Shown one piece after another: positions 22,286-33,777 of a DNA stretch of 64,000 bases. The notes under the pieces are model-generated. The model saw only the letters and a program-made list of their open reading frames with translations. It was not told the origin of the DNA and searched no databases. The stretch's first letter is position 1. Every line of letters starts with the position of its first letter. The translations under genes were made by a program, and so were the position numbers. The DNA is from Incurvaria masculella (taxonomy: Eukaryota > Arthropoda > Insecta > Lepidoptera > Incurvariidae): NCBI GenBank assembly GCA_946894095.1, contig OX335662.1:10496001-10560000 (forward strand), written 5' to 3'.

Positions 22286-22320
22286 ACACAGCCAGTCAGT
22301 CAGTCAGTCAGTCAGTCAGC
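22286..22320. repeat. (CAGT)n tract, left arm
   Basis: A run of CAGT units in 'agccagtcagtcagt...' that is shorter in the right arm (about 25,907-25,929). It is followed by 'gcgtccactgctgaacatac', the 3' tail sequence of RTE-type LINEs (compare 31,040 and 44,519). Confidence 0.85.
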
Positions 22321-22625
22321 GTGATTGCGTCCACTGCTGAACATACGCCTCTATACAAAACACAGCCAGCCTCAACACCTAAAACGGTCACCCATCCGTA
22401 ACTCGAGCGCACTCAGAGATGCCAAACGTAGATACAATTCGCATATAAATCGGGTGAGTGGTTCTTAAGTTATAAGCATTTCGCCCTAATGCTCACCGCT
22501 CTGGTAATTTAGTGTTATTTCATGTAGCTTTTAAGTTGTGAGCAGAATCAGGCAAGACGTGGAACTTTTATAAGCATTTCATACCACTGATTATTTGCAC
22601 ACCCCTCTCATAATTTTGCATGGGT

Positions 22626-22745
22626 GCTCATTCAGGTAAGAGTGAGATCGAACTCGTCGTTAAATATCAACTAATTATATATTTCCCAGCTATTTTTAAG
22701 TTAACTCACTCCCGAACTCGAAGTCACTCTTACCTGAATGGGCCC
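22626..22745. repeat. Hairpin repeat ('ttcaggtaagagtga' ends), left arm
   Basis: 'cattcaggtaagagtgagat' and 'gtcactcttacctgaatggg' pair as inverted ends of a ~120-bp hairpin element. The same is at about 25,483-25,608, and a fragment is at 3,395-3,455. Confidence 0.7.
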
Positions 22746-23490
22746 ACTGATGCTAATTAGCCCTAAAGTTAGTGAGTCTGGAAAGAAGATACATAAGTGC
22801 AATCAGTGATGACCAACACCAAACTTATATTTTTGACCAAACCATAGAAACTATTCAATAAAAAACAGGTGCGTTTTCTTATACCTAGTTTGAAGATATT
22901 ATGGGTTACCCATACACATTTTCATACGTTTCAAGATTTTCTTTCAGACAAAAGATAGTTCCCCATGCCTAATTTAATCCTTTTCTGGCCCATACAAAGT
23001 TTTTGTACACAAAAGCAAATAATATAATTATAAAGTTACATAATGCCATAGTAAATAGTTGCTGCGAAAATATTTGCAGAATATATTTCTTTTTTACAGC
23101 GCCATCTATGATATAACCCATATAACGGTGTACAACTTCTAATCGCTAATACTAATGAACTAAAAAACGCCTCTATCCGGGTAGAGATGGCGCTATAAAC
23201 CCAACGTCTTCGCCCAAAGTTTCGAAAGGTATTGCATATCAATATAAACGTCAGCGTATGATTAAACACGTCACTTTGTATGGACAGTATTGAAGGAACT
23301 CCATGCGGTTCGCTAAAAGTGACGTGTTTGAACATTGATTAACTCAGCCGTACTCGGGAACAAAATTCCTCGCACTGACTACCATGAATTAAAATTGTTC
23401 CTTAGGAAAATAGTTTTGCCATTAAGCTATTACGTAAAAAAACCTGAAACAAAAATTAGATCTATTATGTCGAATCCATGTTATAATTAT

Positions 23491-23850
23491 ATGCGAGATA
23501 AAAAAAACAGAAAAACATATTGAGATTTCAGGATTCGAACGTGAACCCTCCCTCGAACAAAATATATTCAAAACAGTCGATTATGCGCGCTATGCCAACC
23601 GGCTTTCTACGTTTAACGCGAAAATTGTTAATCGGTTCTGGCAAAATGACGCCGTCATGCGCCACGGGATGGAATAATTTCATTGATATTGCTCAGCCCT
23701 TAGAATATTTAGCGTGATGGTATGTATCCTAGAGTGAGCCCAGCGATATTTTCTGTAAACTCTTGCATGCGTAAACGCATCTAGACAGACTATATTTATA
23801 ATTTTTATATTTATAATATTATATTTATTACTCTTTTATATAAGTAGAGA
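23491..23850 (-). repeat. Helitron head unit A (tRNA-like inside)
   Basis: On the minus strand, a 5' head TCTCTACTTATATAAAAG at 23,850, then a spacer, then a tRNA-like piece (about 23,526-23,612) with A-box-like 'ttggcatagcgcgc' and B box 'gttcgaatcc', and an A/T-rich stretch. It continues directly into the left arm, so unit A plus the arm forms a complete Helitron of about 2.8 kb. Confidence 0.7.
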
Positions 23851-24301
23851 TAAGTCTAATCCATGCTACAATTATTATATGCGAGACCCCATAAACAATA
23901 AAATGTAAAAAAAACAAAAAAAAAAAATGACGCTATCAGGATTCGAACCTACAGCCTCCTGAACAAAATACGTATAGAAGAGTCGGTACTCCGCCCTGCG
24001 CCATCCGCTTTCTGAACATTAATGCGAAAATAGTGAATCGTTGAATGACGTCGCAAGTAACGCCACCATACGCCACGGCATGGTATTAATGTTGTTTGAG
24101 AGTAAATTCATAGATATTGCTCAGCCCTTTGGATATTTAGCGTGATGGTATGTACCTTAAAGCGTTCTCCGCGATGTTCTCTTGAAATTGGTTTAAATCG
24201 CATCTTGATCTGTTTTGTGGTTACGGAGATTATCTCGTGCATGTGGACAGACGTTGCCTTTTATATAAGTAGAGATTATTACTCTTTTATATAAGTAGAG
24301 A
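23851..24301 (-). repeat. Helitron head unit B (tRNA-like inside)
   Basis: About 450 bp with two overlapping heads (5' bases at 24,301 and 24,275). The tRNA-like piece at 23,930-24,012 (minus) has 'tggcgcagggcgg' and 'ggttcgaatcc' as A and B boxes. Next to B' it is a near-exact tandem copy. Confidence 0.75.
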
Positions 24302-24737
24302 TAAGGCTAATCCATGCTACAATTATTATATGCGAGACCCCATAAACAATAAAATTTAAAAAAAAACGAAAAAAAAAATTGACGCTATCAGGATTCGAAC
24401 CTACAGCCTCCCGAACAAAATACGTATAGAAGAGTCGGTACTCCGCCCTGCGCCATCCGCTTTCTGAACATTAATGCGAAAATAGTGAATCGTTGAATGA
24501 CGTAGCAAGTAACGCCACCATACGCCACGGCATGGTATTAATGTTGTTTGAGAGTAAATTCATTGATATTGCTCAGCCCTTTGGATATTTAGCGTGATGG
24601 TATGTACCTTAAAGCGTTCTCCGCGATGTTCTCTTGAAATTGGTTTAAATCGCATCTTGATCTGTTTTGTGGTTACGGAGATTATCTCGTGCATGTGGAC
24701 AGACGTTGCCTTTTATATAAGTAGAGAAGAAGAAGAG
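24302..24737 (-). repeat. Helitron head unit B' (tRNA-like inside)
   Basis: Tandem copy of unit B with its head ending at 24,727. The next ten bases (agaagaagag) differ from the other units, and the right arm starts at 24,738. The tRNA-like piece is at about 24,380-24,464 (minus). Confidence 0.75.
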
Positions 24738-27142
24738 ATAATTATAACATGGATTCGACATAATAGATCTAATTTTTGTTTCAGGTTTTTTTACGTAATA
24801 GCTTAATGGCAAAACTATTTTCCTAAGGAACAATTTTAATTCATGGTAGTCAGTGCGAGGAATTTTGTTCCCGAGTACGGCTGAGTTAATCAATGTTCAA
24901 ACACGTCACTTTTAGCGAACCGCATGGAGTTCCTTCAATACTGTCCATACAAAGTGACGTGTTTAATCATACGCTGACGTTTATATTGATATGCAATACC
25001 TTTCGAAACTTTGGGCGAAGACGTTGGGTTTATAGCGCCATCTCTACCCGGATAGAGGCGTTTTTTAGTTCATTAGTATTAGCGATTAGAAGTTGTACAC
25101 CGTTATATGGGTTATATCATAGATGGCGCTGTAAAAAAGAAATATATTCTGCAAATATTTTCGCAGCAACTATTTACTATGGCATTATGTAACTTTATAA
25201 TTATATTATTTGCTTTTGTGTACAAAAACTTTGTATGGGCCAGAAAAGGATTAAATTAGGCATGGGGAACTATCTTTTGTCTGAAAGAAAATCTTGAAAC
25301 GTATGAAAATGTGTATGGGTAACCCATAATATCTTCAAACTAGGTATAAGAAAACGCACCTGTTTTTTATTGAATAGTTTCTATGGTTTGGTCAAGAATA
25401 TAAGTTTGGTGTTGGTCATCACTGATTGCACTTATGTATCTTCTTTCCAGACTCACTAACTTTAGGGCTAATTAGCATCAGTGGGCCCATTCAGGTAAGA
25501 GTGACTTCGAGTTCGGGAGTGAGTTAACTTAAAAATAGCTGGGAAATATATAATTAGTTGATATTTAACGACGAGTTCGATCTCACTCTTACCTGAATGA
25601 GCACCCATGCAAAATTATGAGAGGGGTGTGCAAATAATCAGTGGTATGAAATGCTTATAAAAGTTCCACGTCTTGCCTGATTCTGCTCACAACTTAAAAG
25701 CTACATGAAATAACACTAAATTACCAGAGCGGTGAGCATTAGGGTGAAATGCTTATAACTTGAGAACCACTCACCCGATTTATATGCGAATTGTATCTAC
25801 GTTTGGCATCTCTGAGTGCGCTCGAGTTACGGATGGGTGACCGTTTTAGGTGTTGAGGCTGGCTGTGTTTTGTATAGAGGCGTATGTTCAGCAGTGGACG
25901 CAATCACGCTGACTGACTGACTGACTGGCTGTGTTTTGTATGCCACGTAAAACTTTTGTTCACCTTTCGTAGGGTTAATTCCACCTGGGATGATACATAC
26001 CATCGCATTGAAGGGATGCATAATCGGGGCATGAATATTGTCGTGTTTTAGATCCATTTGAATGTGGAAGTGTCATTGCGGGAAGATCCGGGTGAACCTG
26101 GTACTCTTCGACAGCCTCTTCTGGTGATGACAATCGTCGGCCACGTATTGGTTAAAACATTTTGGGAACAGAATAATGTCACAAGGTGCCAGGTCGGGAC
26201 TGTATGCAGGATTACTCATAAGTTCTACGTTTTTAACCTTTGAAAATTATTGTCTGCATGGCCGTCTGAGAACTGGCATTGTTGTGATGCAAGATGATGC
26301 TGCGTTTACTGTTATTTTTACGGAGTTCGTCATTTACTTCCATCAAACAGATGGTGTTATACAAATCACTATTTACAGTCTCCAAAGCAACAGTCTGCAT
26401 GCCTGTCTATTTCATTTTACGGCGCACATCATTTATCTTTTTGTTGTATAAAGCTTACAAAATTAGTCAGAAGATTGACGCGATAGTCGCCTTTCATAGT
26501 GTTTCATCGCCAAAAGCAGTTTGAAGCCGAGCAAGGCTTTGTTAACTGTCAAATTACACTTAAAATCGTATAAAATCATACTACGAAAATTTTTATAAGT
26601 TAATAACCATGGTGATATAGACACGCATTTTCTTAAATGACGCCACACTGCAAAAATAAACAAGACAAAACAGCCTTAGAACCGATTGCACGAAGAGAGG
26701 GATAAGTAAACATTGTTCAAACACGTCACTTTTAGTGAACCGCATAGAGTTCCTTCCATACTCTCTATGCAAAGTGACGTGTTTAAGTTGACGATGATTT
26801 CGATTTTTTGCCCTTTCGTGCACTCGGCCCTATGCGTTATAATACCAAAATATTTAATTAAAAAAATTAATTACTTTTTCGGTATTTTTTAGCTAAGTGG
26901 GCAGTTCCGAAAACTTATAGTGTGCCCTATGTATTATAAATGGAAATGTTATAATATTTCTTATTTAATTAAGCTATATCAGCTCCATCCGTTATGATTA
27001 AAAAGTAGCAGATAAATAACATCGCTATTGACCAGCCTTTTCGACTAGCCATTTGAGCTACTTTTTATCTTCTAGGAAATAATTCAGCTCGACATCGGTC
27101 TAAAACGACATGGACCCGAGCGGAGCCGGGTACCGCAGCTAG
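24738..27142 (+). repeat. Right inverted arm of compound Helitron (2,405 bp)
   Basis: Inverse complement of the left arm. It ends with 'gacccgagcggagccgggta' then 'ccgcagctag', a Helitron 3' terminus on the plus strand followed by T. The next bases, 'tatgcgagat', are the same as those at the inner end of the left arm (23,489-23,500). Confidence 0.92.
26080..26370 (-). pseudogene. Mariner-type transposase relic, right arm
   Basis: Inverted duplicate of 21,850-22,140 with the same HNN change and stops. It moved as passenger DNA inside the Helitron arm. Confidence 0.8.
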
Positions 27143-27913
27143 TATGCGAGATAAAAAAAACAGAAAAACATATTGAGATTTCAGGATTCGAACGTGAACC
27201 CTCCTTCGAACAAAATATATTCAAAACAGTCGATTATGCGCGCTATGCCAACCGGCTTTCTACGTTTAACGCGAAAATTGTTAATCGGTTCTGGCAAAAT
27301 GACGCCGTCATGCGCCACGGGATGGAGTAATTTCATTGATATTGCTCAGCCCTTAGAATATTTAGCGTGATGGTATGTATCCTAGAGTGAGCCCAGCGAT
27401 ATTTTCTGTAAACTCTTGCATGCGTAAACGCATCTAGACAGACTATATTTATAATTTTATATTTATTACTCTTTTATATAAGTAGAGATAAGTCTAATCC
27501 ATGCTACAATTATTATATGCGAGACCCCATAAACAATAAAATGTAAAAAAAACGAAAAAAAAAATTGACGCTATCAGGATTCGAACCTACAGCCTCCCGA
27601 ACAAAATACGTATAGAAGAGTCGGTACTCCGCCCTTCGCCATCCGCTTTCTGAACATTAATGCGAAAATAGTGAATCGTTGAATGACGTCGCAAGTAACG
27701 CCACCATACGCCACGGCATGGTATTAATGTTGTTTGAGAGTAATTTCATTGATATTGCTCAGCCCTTTGGATATTTAGCGTGATGGTATGTACCTTAAAG
27801 CGTTCTCCGCGATGTTCTCTTGAAATTGGTTTAAATCGCATCTTGATCTGTTTTGTGGTTACGGAGATTATCTCGTGCATGTGGACAGACGTTGCCTTTT
27901 ATATAAGTAGAGA
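27143..27913 (-). repeat. Helitron head units A' and B''
   Basis: A second A-B pair: head of A' at 27,488 with tRNA-like piece 27,178-27,264; head of B'' at 27,913 with tRNA-like piece 27,565-27,651. Unit A' stops exactly where the right arm's CTAG end begins, while unit A runs into the left arm at the same base. Confidence 0.75.
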
Positions 27914-28640
27914 TGGTAGGACCGCCTGCGAGTCAGACCTCTTGCGAATTCGTTTAATACCGATTTTTTAAAATTTTAACGACATCGCTATAGATATAAA
28001 TAGTTATAATATTAATGAATAAACCAATAATTATGCTTCCATTAAGATAACTTCCTTTAGTAATAAAGTTGATAAAATGGACACATTTTTTAAAATATCT
28101 TTTACAGAAAATAAAAAAAAAATCATATGTTGGAATAATAAGATTTCTACTCCTCAAACCTGAGTTTTATTTACTCTACTTCGCGTTTTGACTACATTAG
28201 ATCCAGCATAACTTTTTTAATTATGGGGTGAATTGATATTCTGTATTTTTTAATGATTACGGAATTAACGTTTTCTCGATCATAGGAGGGTCAACCTCGG
28301 CCTTAATATTTCGAAGTATTGCAACTCGATCTGGAAATTACATAAGAACATATATATTTTGCTTTGACATTAATTAATAGCAAAATGGAAAATGTTTTGG
28401 TCATTCATTTAAAAGTCCAATAGCAATTCGTCCCATAATATATATCGCTGGTTCACCATCAATTTAATTGGTAAATATTTTGACTTTCGCTTAACGTATT
28501 TTAGTTTGGTTTCTTTTGTAATATTTTTAATGCTTACACCGTCATTTCAAATGTACTCAGGGTTTCGCAAACTCTATTCCGATTTGCGAAAGTCTGTTCC
28601 TATTTTCACGTAGTTCACGTTTTTTATTTTGTTCCACCTT
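27914..28640. other. Gene-free AT-rich stretch
   Basis: No gene, repeat partner or RNA recognised. Confidence 0.5.
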
Positions 28641-28647
28641 GAAAAGG

Positions 28648-28791
28648 CCAAAAAAAGTTTTCCATCCAGTTCAATGTAGCCGAGCAATATAAGGAAGGTC
28701 CGGGCATGGAACCTAGTTACCATGTGGTGTTTTAGGCTAATATCTGACGGCCATTTTGGTATTAGCCATCCATGTGGAGTTAGATAAAAAA
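28648..28791 (+). repeat. SINE 3' fragment with A tail
   Basis: 'gttttccatccagttcaatg' through 'aaggaaggtccgggcatgg' to 'attagccatccatgtgg' and an A run. The 'gcaatataaggaagg' variant matches the 5S-headed copy at 51,590. Confidence 0.8.
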
Positions 28792-29395
28792 AAGATACTC
28801 TGATGGACAATATAATTTATAGACCTGCGCGCCGCGCGCTTACAAGACGAGCACAGTGTGTGAGTGAAAAGTCAACCAAAGCTTCACCAAGGCGAGTCAG
28901 AGAGAGATGGAACATTCCTACCCGATGAGACGACTTTTTGAATCGCTACAATGTCACGGATCATAGTAAAAGAAATGAGTTTTTGCAAATTGTCTAGTGT
29001 TTCTCGAATTTTCCTTAATGAAATCATATGTTAAAGCCACTATGGATTCACCATTTAGTAACATTAGTAGATTGTGAGGTGATAACCCGAACATAATTAC
29101 ACACTTGTTTTAGTAAATAAGATGAGACCTACTGATTCTTTATGGTCCAAATATCTTATCATTCCCTTGTCATTTCAAAAGAAAAACTTGAAACATAACT
29201 TCAGATCATTATTTTGGAGCTACATGATGATTCAGAGATGTTTTTCATAGAAATTTCTGTGTATTTGTTATGAAACAATTTTGGATGAATGCCTTTCGCA
29301 TTATTAGCTTTTTTGCCCCCAAGGTGCCACTCAGATGGACATTATAATCTTAGTAGTCTTAATACGGCCTAGCCTTAAACAGTTATTACCTATGT

Positions 29396-29450
29396 ATCTA
29401 TCATGACGGTGTGGTATTAGCCATTCATGTCTAGTTAGTAAAAAAAAAAC
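29396..29450 (+). repeat. SINE 3' end only
   Basis: 'atcatgacggtgtggtatta' then 'gccattcatgtctag' and an A run. Confidence 0.65.
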
Positions 29451-31033
29451 TTTCCTACACCGGAATTCGAACTAGACAGTACCATTGAAGTAAAATCATA
29501 TGCTCCCGCTAAGCATCCAACATTACTGGATTTTCAATCTTGGTTTATTTGAAATAGCGTGTGGGAAAGAGTTCTGTCTCGCCGGGTGAGTTTGATGTTA
29601 GGGATGAGACTCAGGAGCCAAGCAGGTGGTGTTATACCATTATTTATATTGATGTACAAAACGTAATCTCAGTCGCACGAACCATGGATTTATATACAGC
29701 ACTCTACCTCCATGAACGTATGTGAGATATTGAGTGTTTTGTTGATATTTTTGTTGTTAGCAGTAATAGTATGCTGGGTTCTGAGATGGCGAGAGATATT
29801 CCCTTCCAGAGAAAACGAATAATTTCACTGATGTAGTTTTGAAATTTTCTGCTATTTCACTGTTTCAAGTGCACCTTTTTTAAGCAGCTTATATAAAGTG
29901 AAAAAGGTCTTTAAGTGCTTAAAAAGCTCTTAAAATTTAAAGAGAAAGTTCTGAAGGCCGCCGCGACCGAGAAGACTCTTATGCAGCTGGAATATGAACC
30001 TTTCTTTTGGATGTTTTCTTTCGTCGGACCATCAAAACTCATACGATTCTAGAATTTCCATTTATTCACTCGATGAAAAGTGTTTTCAATGTATTTTAAA
30101 ACAATTTTAAAATTCCTATCATATCTGCTTGCATTTCCGTATGATATGAAGATGTTACGATCTAAAGTTATTATGATGTAAGTACCGAATATTCAAAAAT
30201 GAAATATTATTCCAGACTTGGTCAGGAAGTCAAACAAATTTACGCGAGATCAATTTAATAATTCGGCGTGGGAAAATGTTAGAGTTATATAACAACGTCA
30301 GGCATGAAGACATTTTTAATTGTTTTGTTGTACACTCGTTCCAAGAAGCAGCGACATGTTAAGTTTAGTAAAAAAAACGATTCTATAACATAACGAAAAA
30401 CATGCAATAATCTGGCAAGAAGGAATACATTTAATACGGATTAAATTACCAACTCATTTCTCTAAGGCCTTCTCAAATAAATTAAACCAATTAACACTAA
30501 GCCGACCTTAATATAAACCGAGTTTGGAACTTTGATATTTACCAGTTATCAGCCCTTAACGTTATTTATTTACTGTAGTCTAGTTAAATAATTCAGGCGT
30601 AATTCAAGAAAGTTCCAAATAGAGCCGAGGAGATAAAGCAGCCCTTCCGTTATTTGATAGCTATACTTAAGAAAATACGGAATAAAATTAATTTGTTAAT
30701 TTCGCTGAGACAACAATTAAATAAATCAAATTTATCTAATCAAGTCGAGGCATCCCGGCTCAACGGCCTGCTCTTAAGGCGCATGCTTTTTACGGGTGAA
30801 AAAAACCATGATTTTTTTGCCTTAAAACAAGATAAACTCAAATGCTCGAGGGAATAATATTGGTTGGGTAATAATTGACGTAGTTAATTATCTGGTTTCC
30901 ATTTTAACTTGGGTCATGTGGACTCAGTTTTATTTCTCTCCTATATTTTCACTTAAAGTCACCGCAACGTCACTCAAACAACAGCTACAGCTCGAAATTG
31001 ATTTTTAAGTGTAATATACTATTAGAAATTAAA
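29451..31033. other. Gene-free stretch
   Basis: AT-rich; no coding or repeat feature recognised. The 67-codon frame at 30,654-30,857 has no family features. Confidence 0.5.
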
Positions 31034-31039
31034 AGTCAG

Positions 31040-31150
31040 TCAGCTTGTTTGCGTCCACTGCTGGACATACGCCTCTCCAATTTTATTCCAGTCCTCCCGG
31101 CCCTCAGCGGTACGGAACCACACTCCGTTTTCCTGTCCACGGCCGCCAGT
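31040..31150 (-). pseudogene. RTE-type LINE ORF C-terminal fragment
   Basis: The minus strand reads '...EGREDWNKIGEAYVQQWTQTS' and then a stop at 31,042-31,040. This WxKIGEAYVQQW ending is the usual C-terminus of RTE-like ORFs in insects, and the 'gtccagcagtggacgc' DNA phrase marks their 3' tails. Only the last ~37 codons remain. Confidence 0.7.
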
Positions 31151-31198
31151 GTAGAGCACGGTTACTCCAAGAACTCATACAAGGAGCCTTTCTAATTA

Positions 31199-31356
31199 AA
31201 TTCAAGTGGATGGATAGTAAAAATAATCTTCATTGCCGCTTCGATCATATTTCGTTCAATCCGATGGTACCAATCTAGACGGGATTAACCCTTCGTCAAT
31301 CCCGACGATCCCGTAGATCCCAAGTAAGTGGCACGGGCTACAGTTTTACGTGAAAT
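31199..31356 (-). repeat. SINE body fragment (minus)
   Basis: 'cattgccgcttcgatcat', 'ttcaatccgatggtaccaat' and 'acagttttacgtg' are the inverse complement of the SINE body. Confidence 0.65.
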
Positions 31357-32671
31357 CTGCACCGCGAACGACAAACTGCTTAGTCGCCTTTATTTGTGGG
31401 CGGTACCGAAAATGAAAAAAAGAAGGTTAGGCAACCCTCACCTACCCTGATACCAGGTTGAGCTGGGGTTTCTCACGAAACAACGTTTCTTTCAACGGCT
31501 GGATGCCGGCGCTCTCCGTGCGCACTCACTTCTACACGGCCCGCACTGCCAAAGTAAACGTGGCACTTATTTCGACGATTCCCATAACTGCACTCACAAA
31601 ACCAAGATACTGTCTGTCTACCAAGGCTTTCATTCAATATGTGACATCCACGAATTTTTTATGCAAAAAAAACTTCCAACTCTCATAACACTGACAGCTC
31701 CAAAGGCTGTTAGTTATCAATGGCATAAACAGCTGAAAAAGCAAGATACTTTTCACACAGCCAAGTATGGGAAACACGAGCAACGCTGTAGTGTGTATTT
31801 GATTAATACCAGAACTCACACAGACACCTCTATGAGACACGAACCAAAAATATACTGACTTTTTGCCAAATACTATCTACGTATTCTAATTTATTGTGTT
31901 TGCTAAAACAGCCTAAAATGCGATATAGTTCGTTAAAGTTTCGTTTACTTTTCTATTGAGATTTCTCGAGAGGCTTACGATGGCACCTTAAGCCTTGAAG
32001 CAGAGCGTTGAGCCTGCAAGCATGCTGATTTATTTATTCATGCACAACGGTTCAGGCCTTTGTTAAGAGCGTGCTTTATGACTTAAGTTTCTTATATCCG
32101 CTCGGAGCGAGCTTAATAATAATGGTTGACGCTATAAAGGAGGCAGAACATTGGAACTAATTACAGATGCCTTAGGAACGCGCTGTTTGTAAAGAGTTTA
32201 ACGGGAGCCAGTTCTTTTGGAACCTGAGAAAGAATCACAGAGGTAAGATGGAAAGATTTCGTTTTAAAACGATGCAAGATTGAATCATTCATCGATATTT
32301 TCACTAATTTAATGCAAAATGAATTTCAATAATACTTAAGTAAGTACGGAAGATTGAGAGATTAAATTTTATAAAAGATGCAAGAACTTGCGTTTAGTCA
32401 TTCTGGGACTTGAAGAAATATTGAAAAAAAAAAAATTGCCGAATTGGTCCAGTTTTTCTCGAGTTTTGCGATTAGCAACACATTTAGTCATTATTTATGC
32501 ATGGAATATATAGAAGAAGATGATAAACAGGGTGTCGTAACGGCCAGTACATTAATTTCGCCAGCATAATACTCATGTTTTTCGTAGACAAAAAAGTTAG
32601 TATCTTTTTTCTCGAAAGTGTCAAGTTACCGAGATATACGTGTTTGAAATTTATGTTTTCGTCCAAAATTC
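31357..32671. other. Gene-free stretch
   Basis: No gene recognised. 31,440-31,560 is slightly GC-richer, without a known domain; the remainder is AT-rich. Confidence 0.45.
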
Positions 32672-32960
32672 TTGAGTTTTGCGAATGTCTATTTCACCTA
32701 TTATAATCCAACTAGCCGAACTAATCGAACGTTTATAAGGAAGCACGAAGGTCCGATGCAAGCAACATTTCCAATTTCCTTTGGAGGAATTGGTATCCGA
32801 CTCGTCACACGTGTGGCTCTTCCAGCCGGTCTTAGTCTCTGTTCATGTAACGACCTCATTGGTAGAATTCTTGCTACGTCACTTGGCAGTGATTTTGAGT
32901 TCGATTTAATGAAGGAGGCAATAGAAGCTCGGAGGCTGAGATTTACTGAGGCTCGCTAGG
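32672..32960 (+). pseudogene. Non-LTR ORF2 C-terminal fragment
   Basis: The 95-codon frame includes 'QATFPISFGGIGIRLVTRVA' and 'LPAGLSLCSCNDLI'. This resembles the 'lPi.fGGLGIR....vALPAfLaS' block that follows the RT in some lepidopteran retroelements. The RT itself is absent. Stop at 32,957-32,959. Confidence 0.55.
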
Positions 32961-33069
32961 CTCCGAGGACCTAAAAAATGGGACAGGGTCAGGGTGAGGT
33001 GGCCTTCTCGCTCATCTCCGCATATAATTTTTTTTTTCTCTAAATCTTTTATTTTTATCATTGCATAAA

Positions 33070-33711
33070 ATGTCCCATTATGTCAGTGTAATTATGACAC
33101 GAAAAATGAGAACCCTGATAAACAAATCACCAAAGGAACACATATTTAATAGCACTGCTATAGCCACACCGGGAGGATATTCTAAATCTATCGAAAACTT
33201 GTCTTCTACTAGTTCGTCATACAATAGCATGCAAAGAACGAATGCATCACTTCCGGATTTATCAAATCTGACTATCCAGGATGAAGAATATGATGAAATA
33301 AAAAACAATGTAGAACTTCTTACAAATGAATTACAGAGCGCCCGAAGCGAAATAGAAAATTTAATTGATCACAATACGAAACTACAAAAGAAATTGGAAG
33401 AGGCTATTGGAAAATCAAGCCATTTTAAAAATCTATATTTACGTTACTTACTCCCGGTAAATCATCCGTTCTCTCAGATTTAACAACACCAATTAAGAAA
33501 AGTGGTAGAAAGGATAAAATGAAGGCACAAAGAGTAATCATTGAAAACATTTCAAACTATACCGAGACGACCAATGTCGGAGTCCGGAGACCGTCGTGCC
33601 AGAGCGTTGCTTACCCAAAATATAATCTTGGTCATTCAGCGGGGGAACTCTGCTTCGGTCATTGGGATAATGCCAACAGTCCCAATGGAGGAGCTATTTA
33701 TTTTAATTTAA
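33070..33711 (+). pseudogene. LINE relic: coiled-coil ORF1 start joined to ORF2 end
   Basis: 33,070-33,483 encodes a Ser/Thr-rich N-terminus, then a heptad-patterned stretch ('YDEIKNNVELLTNELQSARS' ... 'LQKKLEEA'), typical of ORF1-type coiled-coil proteins. A +1 shift near 33,455 continues as 'SVLSDLTTPIKKSGRK'. From 33,625 a third frame reads 'RGNSASVIGIMPTVPMEELF' and stops at 33,709-33,711. This resembles the extreme C-terminus of some lepidopteran ORF2 proteins. If so, the whole RT has been lost by internal deletion. The source family is not certain. Confidence 0.5.
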
Positions 33712-33777
33712 TTATTTAGTTTTATATTCGCTGTTTATTTTTATCCTTATTTCTGTTTTATCCTTTTATCCTATTAA

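Larger units (their letters stand above)
21072..23490 (-). repeat. Left inverted arm of compound Helitron (2,419 bp)
   Basis: Inverse complement of 24,738-27,142. Differences I can see are few: single bases near 22,447-22,484 and 22,834, a different number of CAGT units (22,286-22,318), and a short indel at about 21,756. Identity is therefore roughly 99%. All nested insertions are present in both arms, so the duplication is younger than them. Confidence 0.92.
21072..27913 (-). mobile_element. Compound palindromic Helitron with several 5' heads
   Basis: Read on the minus strand it begins TCTCTACTTATATAAAAG at 27,913 after an A, and ends in a hairpin (ACCCG...CGGGT) plus CTAG at 21,072 before a T. 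These are the TC start, 3' hairpin, CTAG end and A/T insertion site of Helitrons. Inside are two 2.4-kb inverted arms (21,072-23,490 and 24,738-27,142), each ending outward in the same CTAG terminus. Five further heads similar to the 5' end lie at 23,850, 24,275, 24,301, 24,727 and 27,488. No Rep or helicase is encoded, so it is non-autonomous. It carries a mariner relic, hairpin MITEs and tRNA-like segments. Confidence 0.75.

Noticed and set aside
23335..24893. Identical 62-99-codon proteins encoded on opposite strands
   Set aside because: They are the two inverted Helitron arms; the frames cover a hairpin MITE and have no domain.
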